Origin: Bradyrhizobium sp. WD16
Lineage (GTDB): Bacteria > Pseudomonadota > Alphaproteobacteria > Rhizobiales > Xanthobacteraceae
NCBI RefSeq assembly: GCF_024181725.1
Contig: NZ_CP028908.1
Coordinates: forward strand, 4,701,501-4,765,500
DNA length: 64,000 nt
Reading direction: 5' to 3'
In this document: one piece after another, positions 8,230 through 16,586 of the stretch
How positions within the stretch are numbered: position 1 is the stretch's first letter
How the letters are laid out: each line of letters begins with the position of its first letter
Translations under genes and position numbers: made by a program
Notes under the pieces: model-generated
What the model saw: the letters and a program-made list of their open reading frames with translations, nothing else
Database searches by the model: none
What the model was told of the DNA's origin: nothing

Positions 8230-10926
8230 ATGAACGCCCTCGATCCTCAGCTCAAGTCGACGCGCACCACCTGTCCTTATTGCGGCGTCGGGTGCGGCGT
8301 AGTGGCCACGCCGGACGGCCAGGGCGGTGCGATCATCGCCGGCGACCCCGACCATCCGGCCAATTTCGGCCGGCTGTGTTCGAAGGGGCTTGCGCTCGGC
8401 GAGACCCTGGGTCCTGGTGAACGCCTGCTGCGACCGATGCTGCGGCGGCCCGGCGGCCAGCTCGAAGCCGCGAGCTGGGACGAGGCGCTCGACCAGGTCG
8501 CCGGCCGGCTCCTGCGCATCGTCGCCCGGCACGGACCGCAATCCGTCGCCTTCTATCTGTCGGGCCAGCTCCTCACCGAGGACTACTACGTCGCCAACAA
8601 GCTGATGAAGGGCTTCATCGGCAGCGCCAATGTCGACACCAATTCGCGGCTGTGCATGTCGTCGTCGGTCGCCGGCCATCGCCGCGCCTTCGGCGCCGAC
8701 ACCGTGCCCGGCTGCTACGAGGATCTCGACGAGGCCGATCTGATCGTGCTGGTCGGCTCCAATGCCGCCTGGTGCCACCCGGTGCTGTTCCAGCGCATGC
8801 GAGCCAACCGCGAGCGCCGCGGCGCGCGGCTCATCGTGATCGATCCGCGCCGCACCGATACCGCGGAAGACGCCGATCTGTTCCTGCCGCTGGCGCCCGG
8901 CAGCGACAGCGCGCTGTTCTGCGGGCTGCTGGTCGATCTCGCCGACCACGGCGCCCTCGACGGCGAGTTCATCGCCGCCCACACCAGCGGCTTCGCCGAG
9001 GCGCTGGCGCAGGCGCGCAGCATCGCCGGCAGCGTCACCGCGACCGCTGCCGCCACCGGGCTTGCCGAGAGCGATGTCGCCGCCTTCTTCAAACTGTTTC
9101 GCGAGACGCCACGCGTCGTCACGGCGTTCTCGCAGGGCGTGAACCAGTCGGCCCAGGGCACCGACAAGGTCAATGCGATCATCAACTGTCACCTCGCCAC
9201 CGGCCGCATCGGCAAGGTCGGGGCGTCGCCGTTCTCGCTGACCGGCCAGCCCAATGCCATGGGCGGCCGCGAGGTCGGCGGCCTCGCCAATCAGCTCGCC
9301 GCGCACATGTCGTTTTCGCCGGCCGAGATCGACCGGGTCCGGCGCTTCTGGCAGGCGCCGTGCATCGCCAGCCGTGAGGGCCGCAAGGCGGTCGACCTGT
9401 TCGACGCCGTGACGCGCGGCGAGGTCAAGGCGCTGTGGGTCATGGGTACCAATCCGGCGGTGTCGATGCCCGACGCCGATCGGGTGCGCGAGGGCCTGCG
9501 CCGGCTCGAATTGTTCGTGGTGTCCGACACCGTGCGCAGCACCGATACGATCGCGGCCGGGGTCCATGCGCTGCTGCCGGCGGCGGCCTGGGGCGAGAAG
9601 TCGGGAACGGTGACCAATTCCGAACGCCGCATTTCGCGTCAACGCAGCTTCCTGCCGGCGCCCGGCGAGGCGCGAGCGGACTGGTGGATCGTCGTGGAAG
9701 TGGCGCGCCGCCTCGGCTTCGGCGCCGCGTTCGATTTTCGCTCGGCGGCGGATATCTTCCGCGAGCATGCTGGCCTCTCGGCCTTCGAGAACGGCGGCAG
9801 CCGGGACTTCGACATCGGCGGCCTCGCCAGGATCAGCGACGCGGCCTATGACCGGCTGCGCCCGGTGTGCTGGCCGCTGCCCGCCGGCGCAGAGGCGGGA
9901 CCGGCCCGGCTGTTCGCCGGCGGCGGCTTCTTTACGGCGGATCGCCGCGCCCGCTTCGTCGCGCCGCGGCCGCCGCGGCTGCATGACGAGACCGGTGCCG
10001 CGCGGCCGCTGCGCCTCAATACCGGCCGTATCCGCGACCAGTGGCACACCATGACCCGGACCGGGCTGGGCCCGCGCCTCGGCCAGCACCGGCCCGAGCC
10101 GTTCGTCGAGATCCATCCCGACGATGCCGCGGCGGCCGGCATCGTCGACGGCGGCTTTGCGACGATCGAGACCGATCACGGCGCCTGCGTCCTCAGGGCC
10201 GTCGTCACCGAGCGCCAGCAGAAGGGATTACTGTTCGCGCCGATTCACTGGAGCGGCGAGACGGCGGCGACGGCGCGGGTCGGCGCGCTGGTGGCGCCGA
10301 ACACCGATCCGTTCTCCGGCCAGCCCGAATCCAAGGCGACGCCGGCGAGCGTCAAGGCGGCAGCCTTTGCCCAGCGCGGCTTCGTGGTGGCGCGCGCGCC
10401 GCTGGCACTGCCCGGCGAGGTGTGGTGGGCCCGCGTCGCCCTCGACGGCGGCTTCGGCTATCTGCTCGCGGACGATCGCCCGGTTGAGACCTGGCGTGCC
10501 TGGTTTCGCAGCGCCGTGGCGGACGCCGACATTGCCGAATATCTCGATGCCGCGGCCGGTGTCTATCGTGCGGCGGCGTTTTGCGGCGACGCGCTGCAGC
10601 TGTGCCTGTTCACCGGGCCGGCGACGGCAGCGGTCGGCTGGGATGCCGTCTGCGGGTTGCTTGCCGCCGGGCCGATTGGCGCCGATGCGCGCCGGGATGT
10701 TCTGTCCGGGCGGCGGCGCGATGGTGCTGACAACGGCGGTGCGATCGTCTGTGCCTGCTTCGCCGTCGGCCGCAACACCATCTGCGCCAGTATCAGGGCA
10801 GGGGCCCGCAGCGCCGCTGCGCTCGGCGCGCAGCTGCGCGCCGGCACCAATTGCGGCTCCTGCGTGCCGGAATTGAATCGGCTGATCGCGGCGACCGAGG
10901 CCGAGAGCGTGGCGCACCCGGGGTGA
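8230..10926 (+). CDS. nasC: NasC, assimilatory nitrate reductase catalytic subunit
   Basis: The 898-residue molybdopterin oxidoreductase begins with a 4Fe-4S site made by C15, C18, C22 and C50. Molybdopterin-binding blocks follow, with SAxxGTDKVNAIIN-like sequence near residues 305-320 and a dinucleotide-binding domain in the last third (LNTGRIRDQWHTMTRTG). The C-terminus carries a BFD-like 2Fe-2S domain with C841, C843, C875 and C878, typical of the NasC/NasA type that takes electrons from a separate flavoprotein. It reduces nitrate to nitrite in the cytoplasm. No nitrite reductase gene is in the window. Confidence 0.93.
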   Translation: MNALDPQLKSTRTTCPYCGVGCGVVATPDGQGGAIIAGDPDHPANFGRLCSKGLALGETLGPGERLLRPMLRRPGGQLEAASWDEALDQVAGRLLRIVARHGPQSVAFYLSGQLLTEDYYVANKLMKGFIGSANVDTNSRLCMSSSVAGHRRAFGADTVPGCYEDLDEADLIVLVGSNAAWCHPVLFQRMRANRERRGARLIVIDPRRTDTAEDADLFLPLAPGSDSALFCGLLVDLADHGALDGEFIAAHTSGFAEALAQARSIAGSVTATAAATGLAESDVAAFFKLFRETPRVVTAFSQGVNQSAQGTDKVNAIINCHLATGRIGKVGASPFSLTGQPNAMGGREVGGLANQLAAHMSFSPAEIDRVRRFWQAPCIASREGRKAVDLFDAVTRGEVKALWVMGTNPAVSMPDADRVREGLRRLELFVVSDTVRSTDTIAAGVHALLPAAAWGEKSGTVTNSERRISRQRSFLPAPGEARADWWIVVEVARRLGFGAAFDFRSAADIFREHAGLSAFENGGSRDFDIGGLARISDAAYDRLRPVCWPLPAGAEAGPARLFAGGGFFTADRRARFVAPRPPRLHDETGAARPLRLNTGRIRDQWHTMTRTGLGPRLGQHRPEPFVEIHPDDAAAAGIVDGGFATIETDHGACVLRAVVTERQQKGLLFAPIHWSGETAATARVGALVAPNTDPFSGQPESKATPASVKAAAFAQRGFVVARAPLALPGEVWWARVALDGGFGYLLADDRPVETWRAWFRSAVADADIAEYLDAAAGVYRAAAFCGDALQLCLFTGPATAAVGWDAVCGLLAAGPIGADARRDVLSGRRRDGADNGGAIVCACFAVGRNTICASIRAGARSAAALGAQLRAGTNCGSCVPELNRLIAATEAESVAHPG

Positions 10927-10967
10927 ACTCCCGACGTCGAGGTGACCGTCGCAGCCGGCCGTCTTCC

Positions 10968-11735
10968 TCACGCCCCTGCGAAAGGAGCCACCGCAATCCC
11001 CGCACTGGCGAGGGCGGCGCGGATGGTTTTGGCGATGTCGACCGCCCCCGGCGTGTCGCCATGGATGCAGACGGTGTCGATCGGCACCTTGATGATCTTG
11101 CCGGAGGCGGCGGTGATGGCGCGATCCTGCACCATGCGCACCACCCGGGCAGCGATGGCGTCGGCATCATGCAGCACCGCGCCCGGCTTCTTGCGCGACA
11201 TCAGCGAGGCGTCGTCCTCATAGGCGCGGTCGGCGAAGACCTCGCTGACCATGGTCAGCCCGGCGGCTTCACCGGCGCGGGCCAGCGCCGAATTCGGCAG
11301 CACGACGAAGACGAGGCTGCGGTCGACCGCCTTGATCGCCGCGGCAATCGCCCGCGCCGTCATGTCGTCGGCGCAGCCGACATTGGACAGGGCGCCGTGG
11401 GCCTTCACATGGGTGACGCGGTGACCGGCCAGCGCCGCGACCGCCTGCAGCGCGCCGATCTGATAGGCGACGAGGTTTTCGATTTCCGCGGCGCTCAGCC
11501 CCGGGATCGGGCGGCGGCCGAAGCCGTGGAGGTCGCGATAGCCGGGATGGGCGCCGATGCTGACGCCGTTTGCCTTCGCCAGTTCGACGGTGCGGCGCAT
11601 GATGTCGGGATCGCCGGCATGGAAGCCGCAGGCCACATTGGCGGAGGTGGCAAGCGTCAGCATGGCTTCGTCATTGCCCATCGGCCAGGCGCCGAACCCT
11701 TCGCCGAGATCGCAATTGAGGTCGATGGTCGTCAT
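10968..11735 (-). CDS. pxpA: 5-oxoprolinase subunit A (LamB/YcsF family)
   Basis: The 255-residue protein has the family N-terminus [17 protein letters not shown] and the later blocks [12 protein letters not shown] and [15 protein letters not shown]. With PxpB and PxpC it forms the ATP-dependent prokaryotic 5-oxoprolinase that opens pyroglutamate to glutamate. Its start overlaps the stop of pxpC by 4 bp, and the order pxpB-pxpC-pxpA is read leftward as one coupled unit. It converges with nasC across about 40 bp. Confidence 0.93.
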   Translation of the reverse strand: MTTIDLNCDLGEGFGAWPMGNDEAMLTLATSANVACGFHAGDPDIMRRTVELAKANGVSIGAHPGYRDLHGFGRRPIPGLSAAEIENLVAYQIGALQAVAALAGHRVTHVKAHGALSNVGCADDMTARAIAAAIKAVDRSLVFVVLPNSALARAGEAAGLTMVSEVFADRAYEDDASLMSRKKPGAVLHDADAIAARVVRMVQDRAITAASGKIIKVPIDTVCIHGDTPGAVDIAKTIRAALASAGIAVAPFAGA

Positions 11736-12805
11736 GGTTCATCCCTGTCGGTAAGCTCTTGATCCGCGTGATCCGCGGCGGCCTGCCAGGTCGCCGGCTC
11801 GACGGCGTTGACGGCATTGCCCGCGACATTGGCGCTCTGGAGGGCGGCAAGATCGAGGCCGCTCTCGGCGTTGCGGATGCGCGACGACAGCGATGCCAGC
11901 TGCGCGGCATGCCGCCGGGCCGCGGCCTGGGCCTCCGCGATGCCGACGGCGCGGAATCGCAGTGTGCCGCCGACGCGGATCTGGGCGAGGCGGCCGAGAT
12001 CGGCGCTGATCACGGTCGCGATCTTCGGATAGCCGCCGGTGGTGCCGCGGTCGGGCATCAGCACGATGGGGTGGCCGGAGCCCGGGACCTGGATGCTGCC
12101 GGTGACGGTGCCGTCGGAGACGATGTTGTGGCCGTCGCGATGGACGAGCCGCGGGCCATCGAGCCGATAGCCCATGCGATCGCTGGCGGCCGAGACGGTC
12201 CACGTGCTGTCGAACAGAACGGCCGTCGTCGCGGCATCGAACTCGTCGTCCTGCGGGCCGAGCACGACACGGATCGCGGCGTGAGGCTCGGCGTCATCGA
12301 GGTCGAGCCGGACTTCACAGCTCAGCGGCCGCGGTGCCTGCACCGCGATGCTGTCGCCCGCCGCCAGCGGCCGCGGATAGGGGCTGCCGAGCCCGGCGCG
12401 GCTGTTGACCGCGAGGCTGCCGAACACCGGCTCGCCGCTGATGCCGCCTTCGATGGCGAGATAGCTGAACACGCCCTCGCGCGCCGGACCGATGCGCAGC
12501 CGCTCGCCGTCCGCGAGCACGAGGCTGTGGTTGACCGGCACCGTCTCGCCGTTGCGGGTGATGGCCCGCACCGCGCCGGCGATGGCGACGCGCACGGCGC
12601 CGTGGCGCGCGGCGAATTCGGCGCCGAAGGGGCCGACCTCGATCGCGGCTGCGTCCAGTTCGTTGCCGACCAGGACATTCGCCGCGGCGAGCGCGCCGCG
12701 ATCCATGGCGCCGCTCGGCGGCAGGCCGAAACGCTGGACGCCGAAGCGGCCGCGGTCCTGGACCGTGGTGACCGGGTCGGCGACGATGACTTCGAGGCGG
12801 TTCAT
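11732..12805 (-). CDS. pxpC: 5-oxoprolinase subunit C (biotin-dependent carboxyltransferase-like, KipA family)
   Basis: The 357-residue protein starts [20 protein letters not shown], the family signature, and continues through [18 protein letters not shown]. The start at 12805 overlaps the end of pxpB (ATGA) and gives the expected length. The open frame extends upstream but only into pxpB sequence in another frame. It acts in the PxpABC complex; the carboxyltransferase-like fold does not imply biotin use here. Confidence 0.92.
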   Translation of the reverse strand: MNRLEVIVADPVTTVQDRGRFGVQRFGLPPSGAMDRGALAAANVLVGNELDAAAIEVGPFGAEFAARHGAVRVAIAGAVRAITRNGETVPVNHSLVLADGERLRIGPAREGVFSYLAIEGGISGEPVFGSLAVNSRAGLGSPYPRPLAAGDSIAVQAPRPLSCEVRLDLDDAEPHAAIRVVLGPQDDEFDAATTAVLFDSTWTVSAASDRMGYRLDGPRLVHRDGHNIVSDGTVTGSIQVPGSGHPIVLMPDRGTTGGYPKIATVISADLGRLAQIRVGGTLRFRAVGIAEAQAAARRHAAQLASLSSRIRNAESGLDLAALQSANVAGNAVNAVEPATWQAAADHADQELTDRDEP

Positions 12806-13530
12806 GGCGCGACCAGTTCGGCGACGATCTCGCCCAGCGCGGCGGCCCGGTCGAGCTCGGCGAATTCGGCCGGCTCGATGGCGCGGAAACTGACGGCATC
12901 GCCCGGCGCGATCAGGAAGACCGGATCGCGATGGGGATGGAAGGTCCGGACCGGGGTGCGGCCGAGCAGATGCCAGCCGCTCGGGCCGGCAAGGCACTGG
13001 ATCGCCGCCTGCTGGCCGCCAATATGGATGGTGCCGGCGGGAGTCTCGATCCGCGGGCTGGCGCGTCGCGGCGTGGCGAGCGCCGGATCGAGGCCGCTGA
13101 GGTAGGCAAAGCCCGGCGTGAAGCCGACCATGGCGACGAAATAGTCGCCCGCGGTGTGGCGCGCGATCACCGCGTCGGGCGTCAGGCCGCGGGCCCTGGC
13201 GACATCCTCGAGGTCGATGCCGAATTCGCCGCCATAGGCGACCGGAACCCGCCAGCGGCGGGTGGTGGCGATCGGCGCCAGCGGCTGCCGCGCCAGGGCC
13301 AGCAGGCGCTCGCCGAGCGCGGCGAAGTCGATCTGCAGCGGGTCGTAATGCACCAGCAGCGAGCGGTAGGTCGGCACGGTCTCGCAGATGCCGGCGATGG
13401 CGGCGGCCGCGACCGCCCGATCAAAGGCCAGCACCGTGCGGTTGACCGCCTCGTCGATGCTGCGGCCGAACTCGACGGTGAGCGCGGTGTCGCCATTGGG
13501 CAGGATGCGGGGGGGGGAGGTCATGGCCAA
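12802..13530 (-). CDS. pxpB: 5-oxoprolinase subunit B (KipI family)
   Basis: The 242-residue protein has the cyclophilin-like KipI/allophanate hydrolase subunit 1 fold. Characteristic blocks are LPNGDTALTVEFG at the N-terminus, VAMVGFTPGFAYLSGLDP and RVETPAGTIHIGG-type sequence, here ASPRIETPAGTIHIGGQQ. It is the first gene of the coupled pxpBCA operon. Two in-frame methionines (13530 and 13524) are equally good starts. Confidence 0.92.
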   Translation of the reverse strand: MAMTSPPRILPNGDTALTVEFGRSIDEAVNRTVLAFDRAVAAAAIAGICETVPTYRSLLVHYDPLQIDFAALGERLLALARQPLAPIATTRRWRVPVAYGGEFGIDLEDVARARGLTPDAVIARHTAGDYFVAMVGFTPGFAYLSGLDPALATPRRASPRIETPAGTIHIGGQQAAIQCLAGPSGWHLLGRTPVRTFHPHRDPVFLIAPGDAVSFRAIEPAEFAELDRAAALGEIVAELVAP

Positions 13531-13676
13531 GCGTTTTCGGAACCGTGGTGTGCGTTGTCGGCGACCCGGTGCGAATTGGCAAGCCGGGCGTTTTCGGGCA
13601 TGAGAGGCAAGCGAGCCGGACTAGGACTCGCCAGCCTTTATCCCAGGACAGTTTGTCCCCAGGAGTTCGTCCCGCA

Positions 13677-14378
13677 ATGCCGCTGACCGCCGAAGCCATC
13701 GAGATCCTCAAGACCATCACCACCGCCACCATCACCACGGTGCTGCTGAAAAAGGGGCTGCGGAATGTGTGGATGCGCGGCACCAAGCCGCTGCGGCCCG
13801 GTCAGCCCCGTCTCGTCGGGCCGGCCTTCACCCTGCGTTTCGTGCCGGCGCGCGAGGATCTGGCGACGCCGGAATCCTGGGCCAAGCCGATTTCGACCCG
13901 CTCCGCCATCGAGGCCATGCCGCCGGGCTGCATCGCCGTGGTCGATGCCATGGGCATCACCGATGCCGGCATCTTCGGCGACATTCTCTGCATGCGCATG
14001 GCCAAGCGCGGCATCGCCGCGCTGGTGACCGACGGCGTCGTCCGTGACCTCGAGGGCGTGCTCGGCACCGGGCTGCCGGTGTGGTGCAACGGCGCCGCGG
14101 CGCCGCCATCGGTCGCCGGCCTGACCTTCGTCAACTGGGGCGAGCCGATCGGTTGCGGCGGTGTCGCCGTGTTCCCCGACGACGTCATCGTCGCCGACCA
14201 GGATGGCGCCGTGCTGATTCCGCGGGACAAGCTCGAGACCGTGCTGGCCGAGGGACCCGAGCAGGAGCGCATGGAAGCCTGGATCGTCGACGAGGTGGAG
14301 AAGGGCGCCGTGCTGCCCGGCCTCTATCCGATGAATGCCGAAACCAAGGCGCGCTACGAAGCCTCGAAGAAGAAGTAG
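13677..14378 (+). CDS. RraA-family protein (HMG aldolase / regulator-like)
   Basis: This 233-residue member of the RraA/dimethylmenaquinone-methyltransferase-like superfamily has the core LRPGQPRLVGPAFTLRF, the loop GDILCMRMAKRGIAALVTDG and the VRDLEGV motif, whose arginine and aspartate form the substrate and metal site in related 4-hydroxy-4-methyl-2-oxoglutarate aldolases. The ATG at 13677 was chosen over an upstream start because family conservation begins there. A cupin gene follows after 53 bp, suggesting a small catabolic pair. Substrate unknown; RNase E inhibition is not implied. Confidence 0.82.
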   Translation: MPLTAEAIEILKTITTATITTVLLKKGLRNVWMRGTKPLRPGQPRLVGPAFTLRFVPAREDLATPESWAKPISTRSAIEAMPPGCIAVVDAMGITDAGIFGDILCMRMAKRGIAALVTDGVVRDLEGVLGTGLPVWCNGAAAPPSVAGLTFVNWGEPIGCGGVAVFPDDVIVADQDGAVLIPRDKLETVLAEGPEQERMEAWIVDEVEKGAVLPGLYPMNAETKARYEASKKK

Positions 14379-14431
14379 GGCGAGGCCGGGCGGCCTCGGC
14401 CTTTCGGAAGCATCGCACAGGAGCAGCGTCC

Positions 14432-14839
14432 ATGGACATCATCGCCGCCGGCACGCGACCGACCAACCGCGCCTCCAAGGACTATTTCACCGGCACCGTC
14501 TGGCAGGACCCGGTGGTGGCGGCGCCGGCGCCGGCGCGCCTCGTCGCCGCCCGCGTTGCCTTCGAGCCCGGGGCGCGCACCGCCTGGCATACCCATCCGC
14601 TCGGCCAGACCCTCTACGTGCTGTCCGGCATCGGGCTGGTGCAGACCAAGGGCGGTCCGATCCAAGAGATCCGCCCCGGCGACACGGTGTGGATTCCGCC
14701 GGGAGAGAAGCACTGGCACGGCGCCTGCCCGAAGAACGGCATGGTGCACCTCGCCATGCAGGAATCCCTCGACGGCACCCATGTCACCTGGATGGAGCAT
14801 GTCACCGACGAGGAATACGGCGCGTCGGTGAGCCGCTGA
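14432..14839 (+). CDS. Small single-domain cupin
   Basis: The 135-residue cupin carries the two metal motifs: PGARTAWHTHPLGQTLYV (histidines at about residues 53 and 55, glutamine 59) and PGDTVWIPPGEKHWHGA (histidine near 94). It resembles the manganese-dependent hydroxynitrile-lyase-like cupins and carboxymuconolactone-type companions. The ATG follows an AGGAGCAG ribosome site. Co-orientation with the RraA-like gene suggests a shared pathway. The reaction cannot be read from the sequence. Confidence 0.8.
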   Translation: MDIIAAGTRPTNRASKDYFTGTVWQDPVVAAPAPARLVAARVAFEPGARTAWHTHPLGQTLYVLSGIGLVQTKGGPIQEIRPGDTVWIPPGEKHWHGACPKNGMVHLAMQESLDGTHVTWMEHVTDEEYGASVSR

Positions 14840-15015
14840 CCCGAGCGGCTGACAGGGCCCCGGCGTCACAAGCGCGGTGAGGCGCTTAATTTTCGTGACG
14901 GGCCGCGACCTGCGAATTGTCTCAATTCCGAGGGGTTTCGCAGCGACGCCGTTGACGGTTGGTCGGCATCATTCGCTGCGCACCCAGGGAGAGATTTGCG
15001 GCCGGACGACGCGAG

Positions 15016-15264
15016 ATGACCCAGCAGCGCAGATTTGAACGGATCCGGCCGGCCGGTTTGATGGCGCGGACGGCGAGGATCATCACCGGTGGCCGCGATC
15101 CGGTGATCGATTGCACCGTGATCGACTACAGCGCCGGCGGCGCCTGCCTCGACCTCGACCTTAGTCTCGCCGCGCGGCTGCCGCAGCGCTTCGATCTGCA
15201 CCATGGCGCCAGCCGCAAGAAATGCCGCGTCGTCTGGACCCGCGGCCGGCTGACGCTCGTTTGA
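15016..15264 (+). CDS. Small PilZ-domain protein
   Basis: The 82-residue protein shows the PilZ cyclic-di-GMP signature: RRFERIRP near the N-terminus (RxxxR) and DYSAGGACLDL (D/NxSxxG) at about residues 37-47. It is a free-standing PilZ domain that probably acts as an adaptor. The last codons (LTLV, then TGA) lie inside the hairpin repeat D2, so the repeat has replaced the original C-terminus or 3' end. The ATG at 15016 leaves a compact domain; a start 57 bp earlier is possible. Confidence 0.75.
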   Translation: MTQQRRFERIRPAGLMARTARIITGGRDPVIDCTVIDYSAGGACLDLDLSLAARLPQRFDLHHGASRKKCRVVWTRGRLTLV

Positions 15265-15310
15265 AGAACTCGCTGCAATACTGATACGAGCGTCAGATCC
15301 ACCGCACTAG
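15250..15310. repeat. Hairpin repeat D2 between two convergent genes
   Basis: The core palindrome CTGACGCTCGT...ACGAGCGTCAG is followed by the right flank ATCCACCGCACTAG; the left flank is missing. It fills the gap between the PilZ gene and the DUF2239 gene and supplies both stop codons: TGA for the left gene, and TAG read from the terminal CTAG for the right one. It could act as a bidirectional terminator. Confidence 0.75.
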
Positions 15311-15966
15311 CTAGGCGCGCTGCGGTTCGCTGCGACGGGCGTCAGCGAGCGTTCGTCGAAGGCGAGCCGCAGCACGTGATCGCGGATGTCCGCCGGCCAG
15401 CCCGCCATGTGCTGCTCCATCCGGGGACGATCGTCGGCGAACAAGGCGCGTGACGCCTCCTCGAAGCCGGCGATGTCGCCGGCCATGGCCGACATGAAGC
15501 GATAGGCTGTCTCCTGCGCGGTGCGCCGCTTCAGGCTGCCGCTGCCGGTGCGCCGGGCCTCGTCGACCAGCCGTCGCAACGCCGCCGAGGCGCCGCCGGG
15601 CTGGCCGGCCAACCAGTCCCAATGGCGGGGAAGCAGGGTCACCTCGCGAGCGACCACGCCGAGCTTCGGACGCCCCTTGCCGCGCGGCCCCTCCGGGGGG
15701 TCCGCCTCCGCCTGGGCTTTCGGATTTCGTGACGGCGTTGCTGGCCGCGCTGCGCGGCCCGACAGGCGCGTGACGACATCGGCCTTGGCGCCGCGCAGAT
15801 CGAAATCGAGCACCTGTCCGGTGGCGTCGTCGAACACCAGCAGCGGCGCGCTGGCGCCGCGGTCGGTGGCCTCCTTCACCGCGAGGACGACCTCGATCAG
15901 CGGGCCTGACGACAGCCGTCGCGCCCCCTCGAAGGCGGTGCACGGCTTGGCGAGATCATCGGACAC
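15307..15966 (-). CDS. DUF2239-family protein
   Basis: The 219-residue protein, starting at a GTG (MSDDLAKPCTAFEGARR), has the family blocks PLLVFDDATGQVLDFDLRG and KLGVVAREVTLLPRHWDWLA, followed by LRRLVDEARR and a helical C-terminus. Members are of unknown function and are common in proteobacteria. The stop codon TAG is provided by the CTAG end of repeat D2. It is divergently arranged from a GIY-YIG gene across 108 bp rich in dyads. Confidence 0.8.
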   Translation of the reverse strand: MSDDLAKPCTAFEGARRLSSGPLIEVVLAVKEATDRGASAPLLVFDDATGQVLDFDLRGAKADVVTRLSGRAARPATPSRNPKAQAEADPPEGPRGKGRPKLGVVAREVTLLPRHWDWLAGQPGGASAALRRLVDEARRTGSGSLKRRTAQETAYRFMSAMAGDIAGFEEASRALFADDRPRMEQHMAGWPADIRDHVLRLAFDERSLTPVAANRSAPS

Positions 15967-15989
15967 GGCGGCTCCCCGGATTTTGTCTA

Positions 15990-16038
15990 TTTTATCGTGA
16001 TAAAAATTGCTTACGTCAATATCACCCGGGTGTAATAT
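15990..16038. promoter_or_regulatory. Two palindromes in a divergent promoter region
   Basis: TTTTATCGTGATAAAA (15990-16005) has perfect 7-bp arms with a 2-bp centre. ATATCACCCGGGTGTAATAT (16019-16038) is a near-perfect dyad with a 10-bp perfect core. Both lie between the divergent DUF2239 and GIY-YIG genes, in a locally AT-rich stretch, and look like operators. The regulator is unknown. Confidence 0.5.
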
Positions 16039-16074
16039 TCGAAGGCCGATGCGCGGCTTTCCAGGGGAAATGAT

Positions 16075-16407
16075 ATGCGAGCCGAAGACCGGAAGGCGGC
16101 CGTTGCCGCCTACAAGAAGCGCAAGACCATCGCCGGCGTCTATCAGGTCCGCTGCGCTGTTTCGGGCGAAGCCTGGATCGGCCATTGCGCCGACGTCAGC
16201 ACCATCCAGAACAGGATCTGGTTCACGCTGCGGCTCGGCAGCTGTCCGGACAACAGCCTGCAGCAGGCGTGGACCAGCCATGGCGCGGAGGCGTTTTCAC
16301 TCGAGATCCTCGAGCGTGTCGAGGAGGACGACGCCTATATCCGCCATGCCCGCCTCAAGGAGCGGGCCGAGCATTGGCGCGATCGACACCAGGCACAGCC
16401 GATCTGA
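16075..16407 (+). CDS. GIY-YIG nuclease-like small protein
   Basis: The 110-residue protein contains IAGVYQVRCAVSGEAWIGHC, a degenerate GIY...YIG core (here GVY and WIG), then RIWFTLRLGSC and a glutamate-containing helix (FSLEILERVEEDD). It is the short GIY-YIG-like family often seen next to DUF2239. A GGGGAAATGAT ribosome site precedes the ATG. Nuclease activity is doubtful because the second motif is altered. Confidence 0.7.
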   Translation: MRAEDRKAAVAAYKKRKTIAGVYQVRCAVSGEAWIGHCADVSTIQNRIWFTLRLGSCPDNSLQQAWTSHGAEAFSLEILERVEEDDAYIRHARLKERAEHWRDRHQAQPI

Positions 16408-16466
16408 GTGCTCCGGTGCTGCGCATCGTCGGGGATGGCGAGTGATCGGCCGCCGTCCTTCCTTGT

Positions 16467-16542
16467 CTAGTGTCCCGTTTCCAACGTTCGTATTCCTTTG
16501 CGGCAGGCGCTTCTACGAACGTTGGAAACAAAGGGACACTAG
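16467..16542. repeat. Hairpin repeat A2
   Basis: This complete A-family palindrome is bounded by CTAG at both ends. Arms GTTTCCAACGTTCG and CGAACGTTGGAAAC surround a GCGGCAGGCGC loop region. A 13-bp spacer (CATCATTATAATT) joins it to repeat D3. Confidence 0.85.
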
Positions 16543-16586
16543 CATCATTATAATTCTAGTGCGGTTCTGGATCTGACGCTCGTTTG

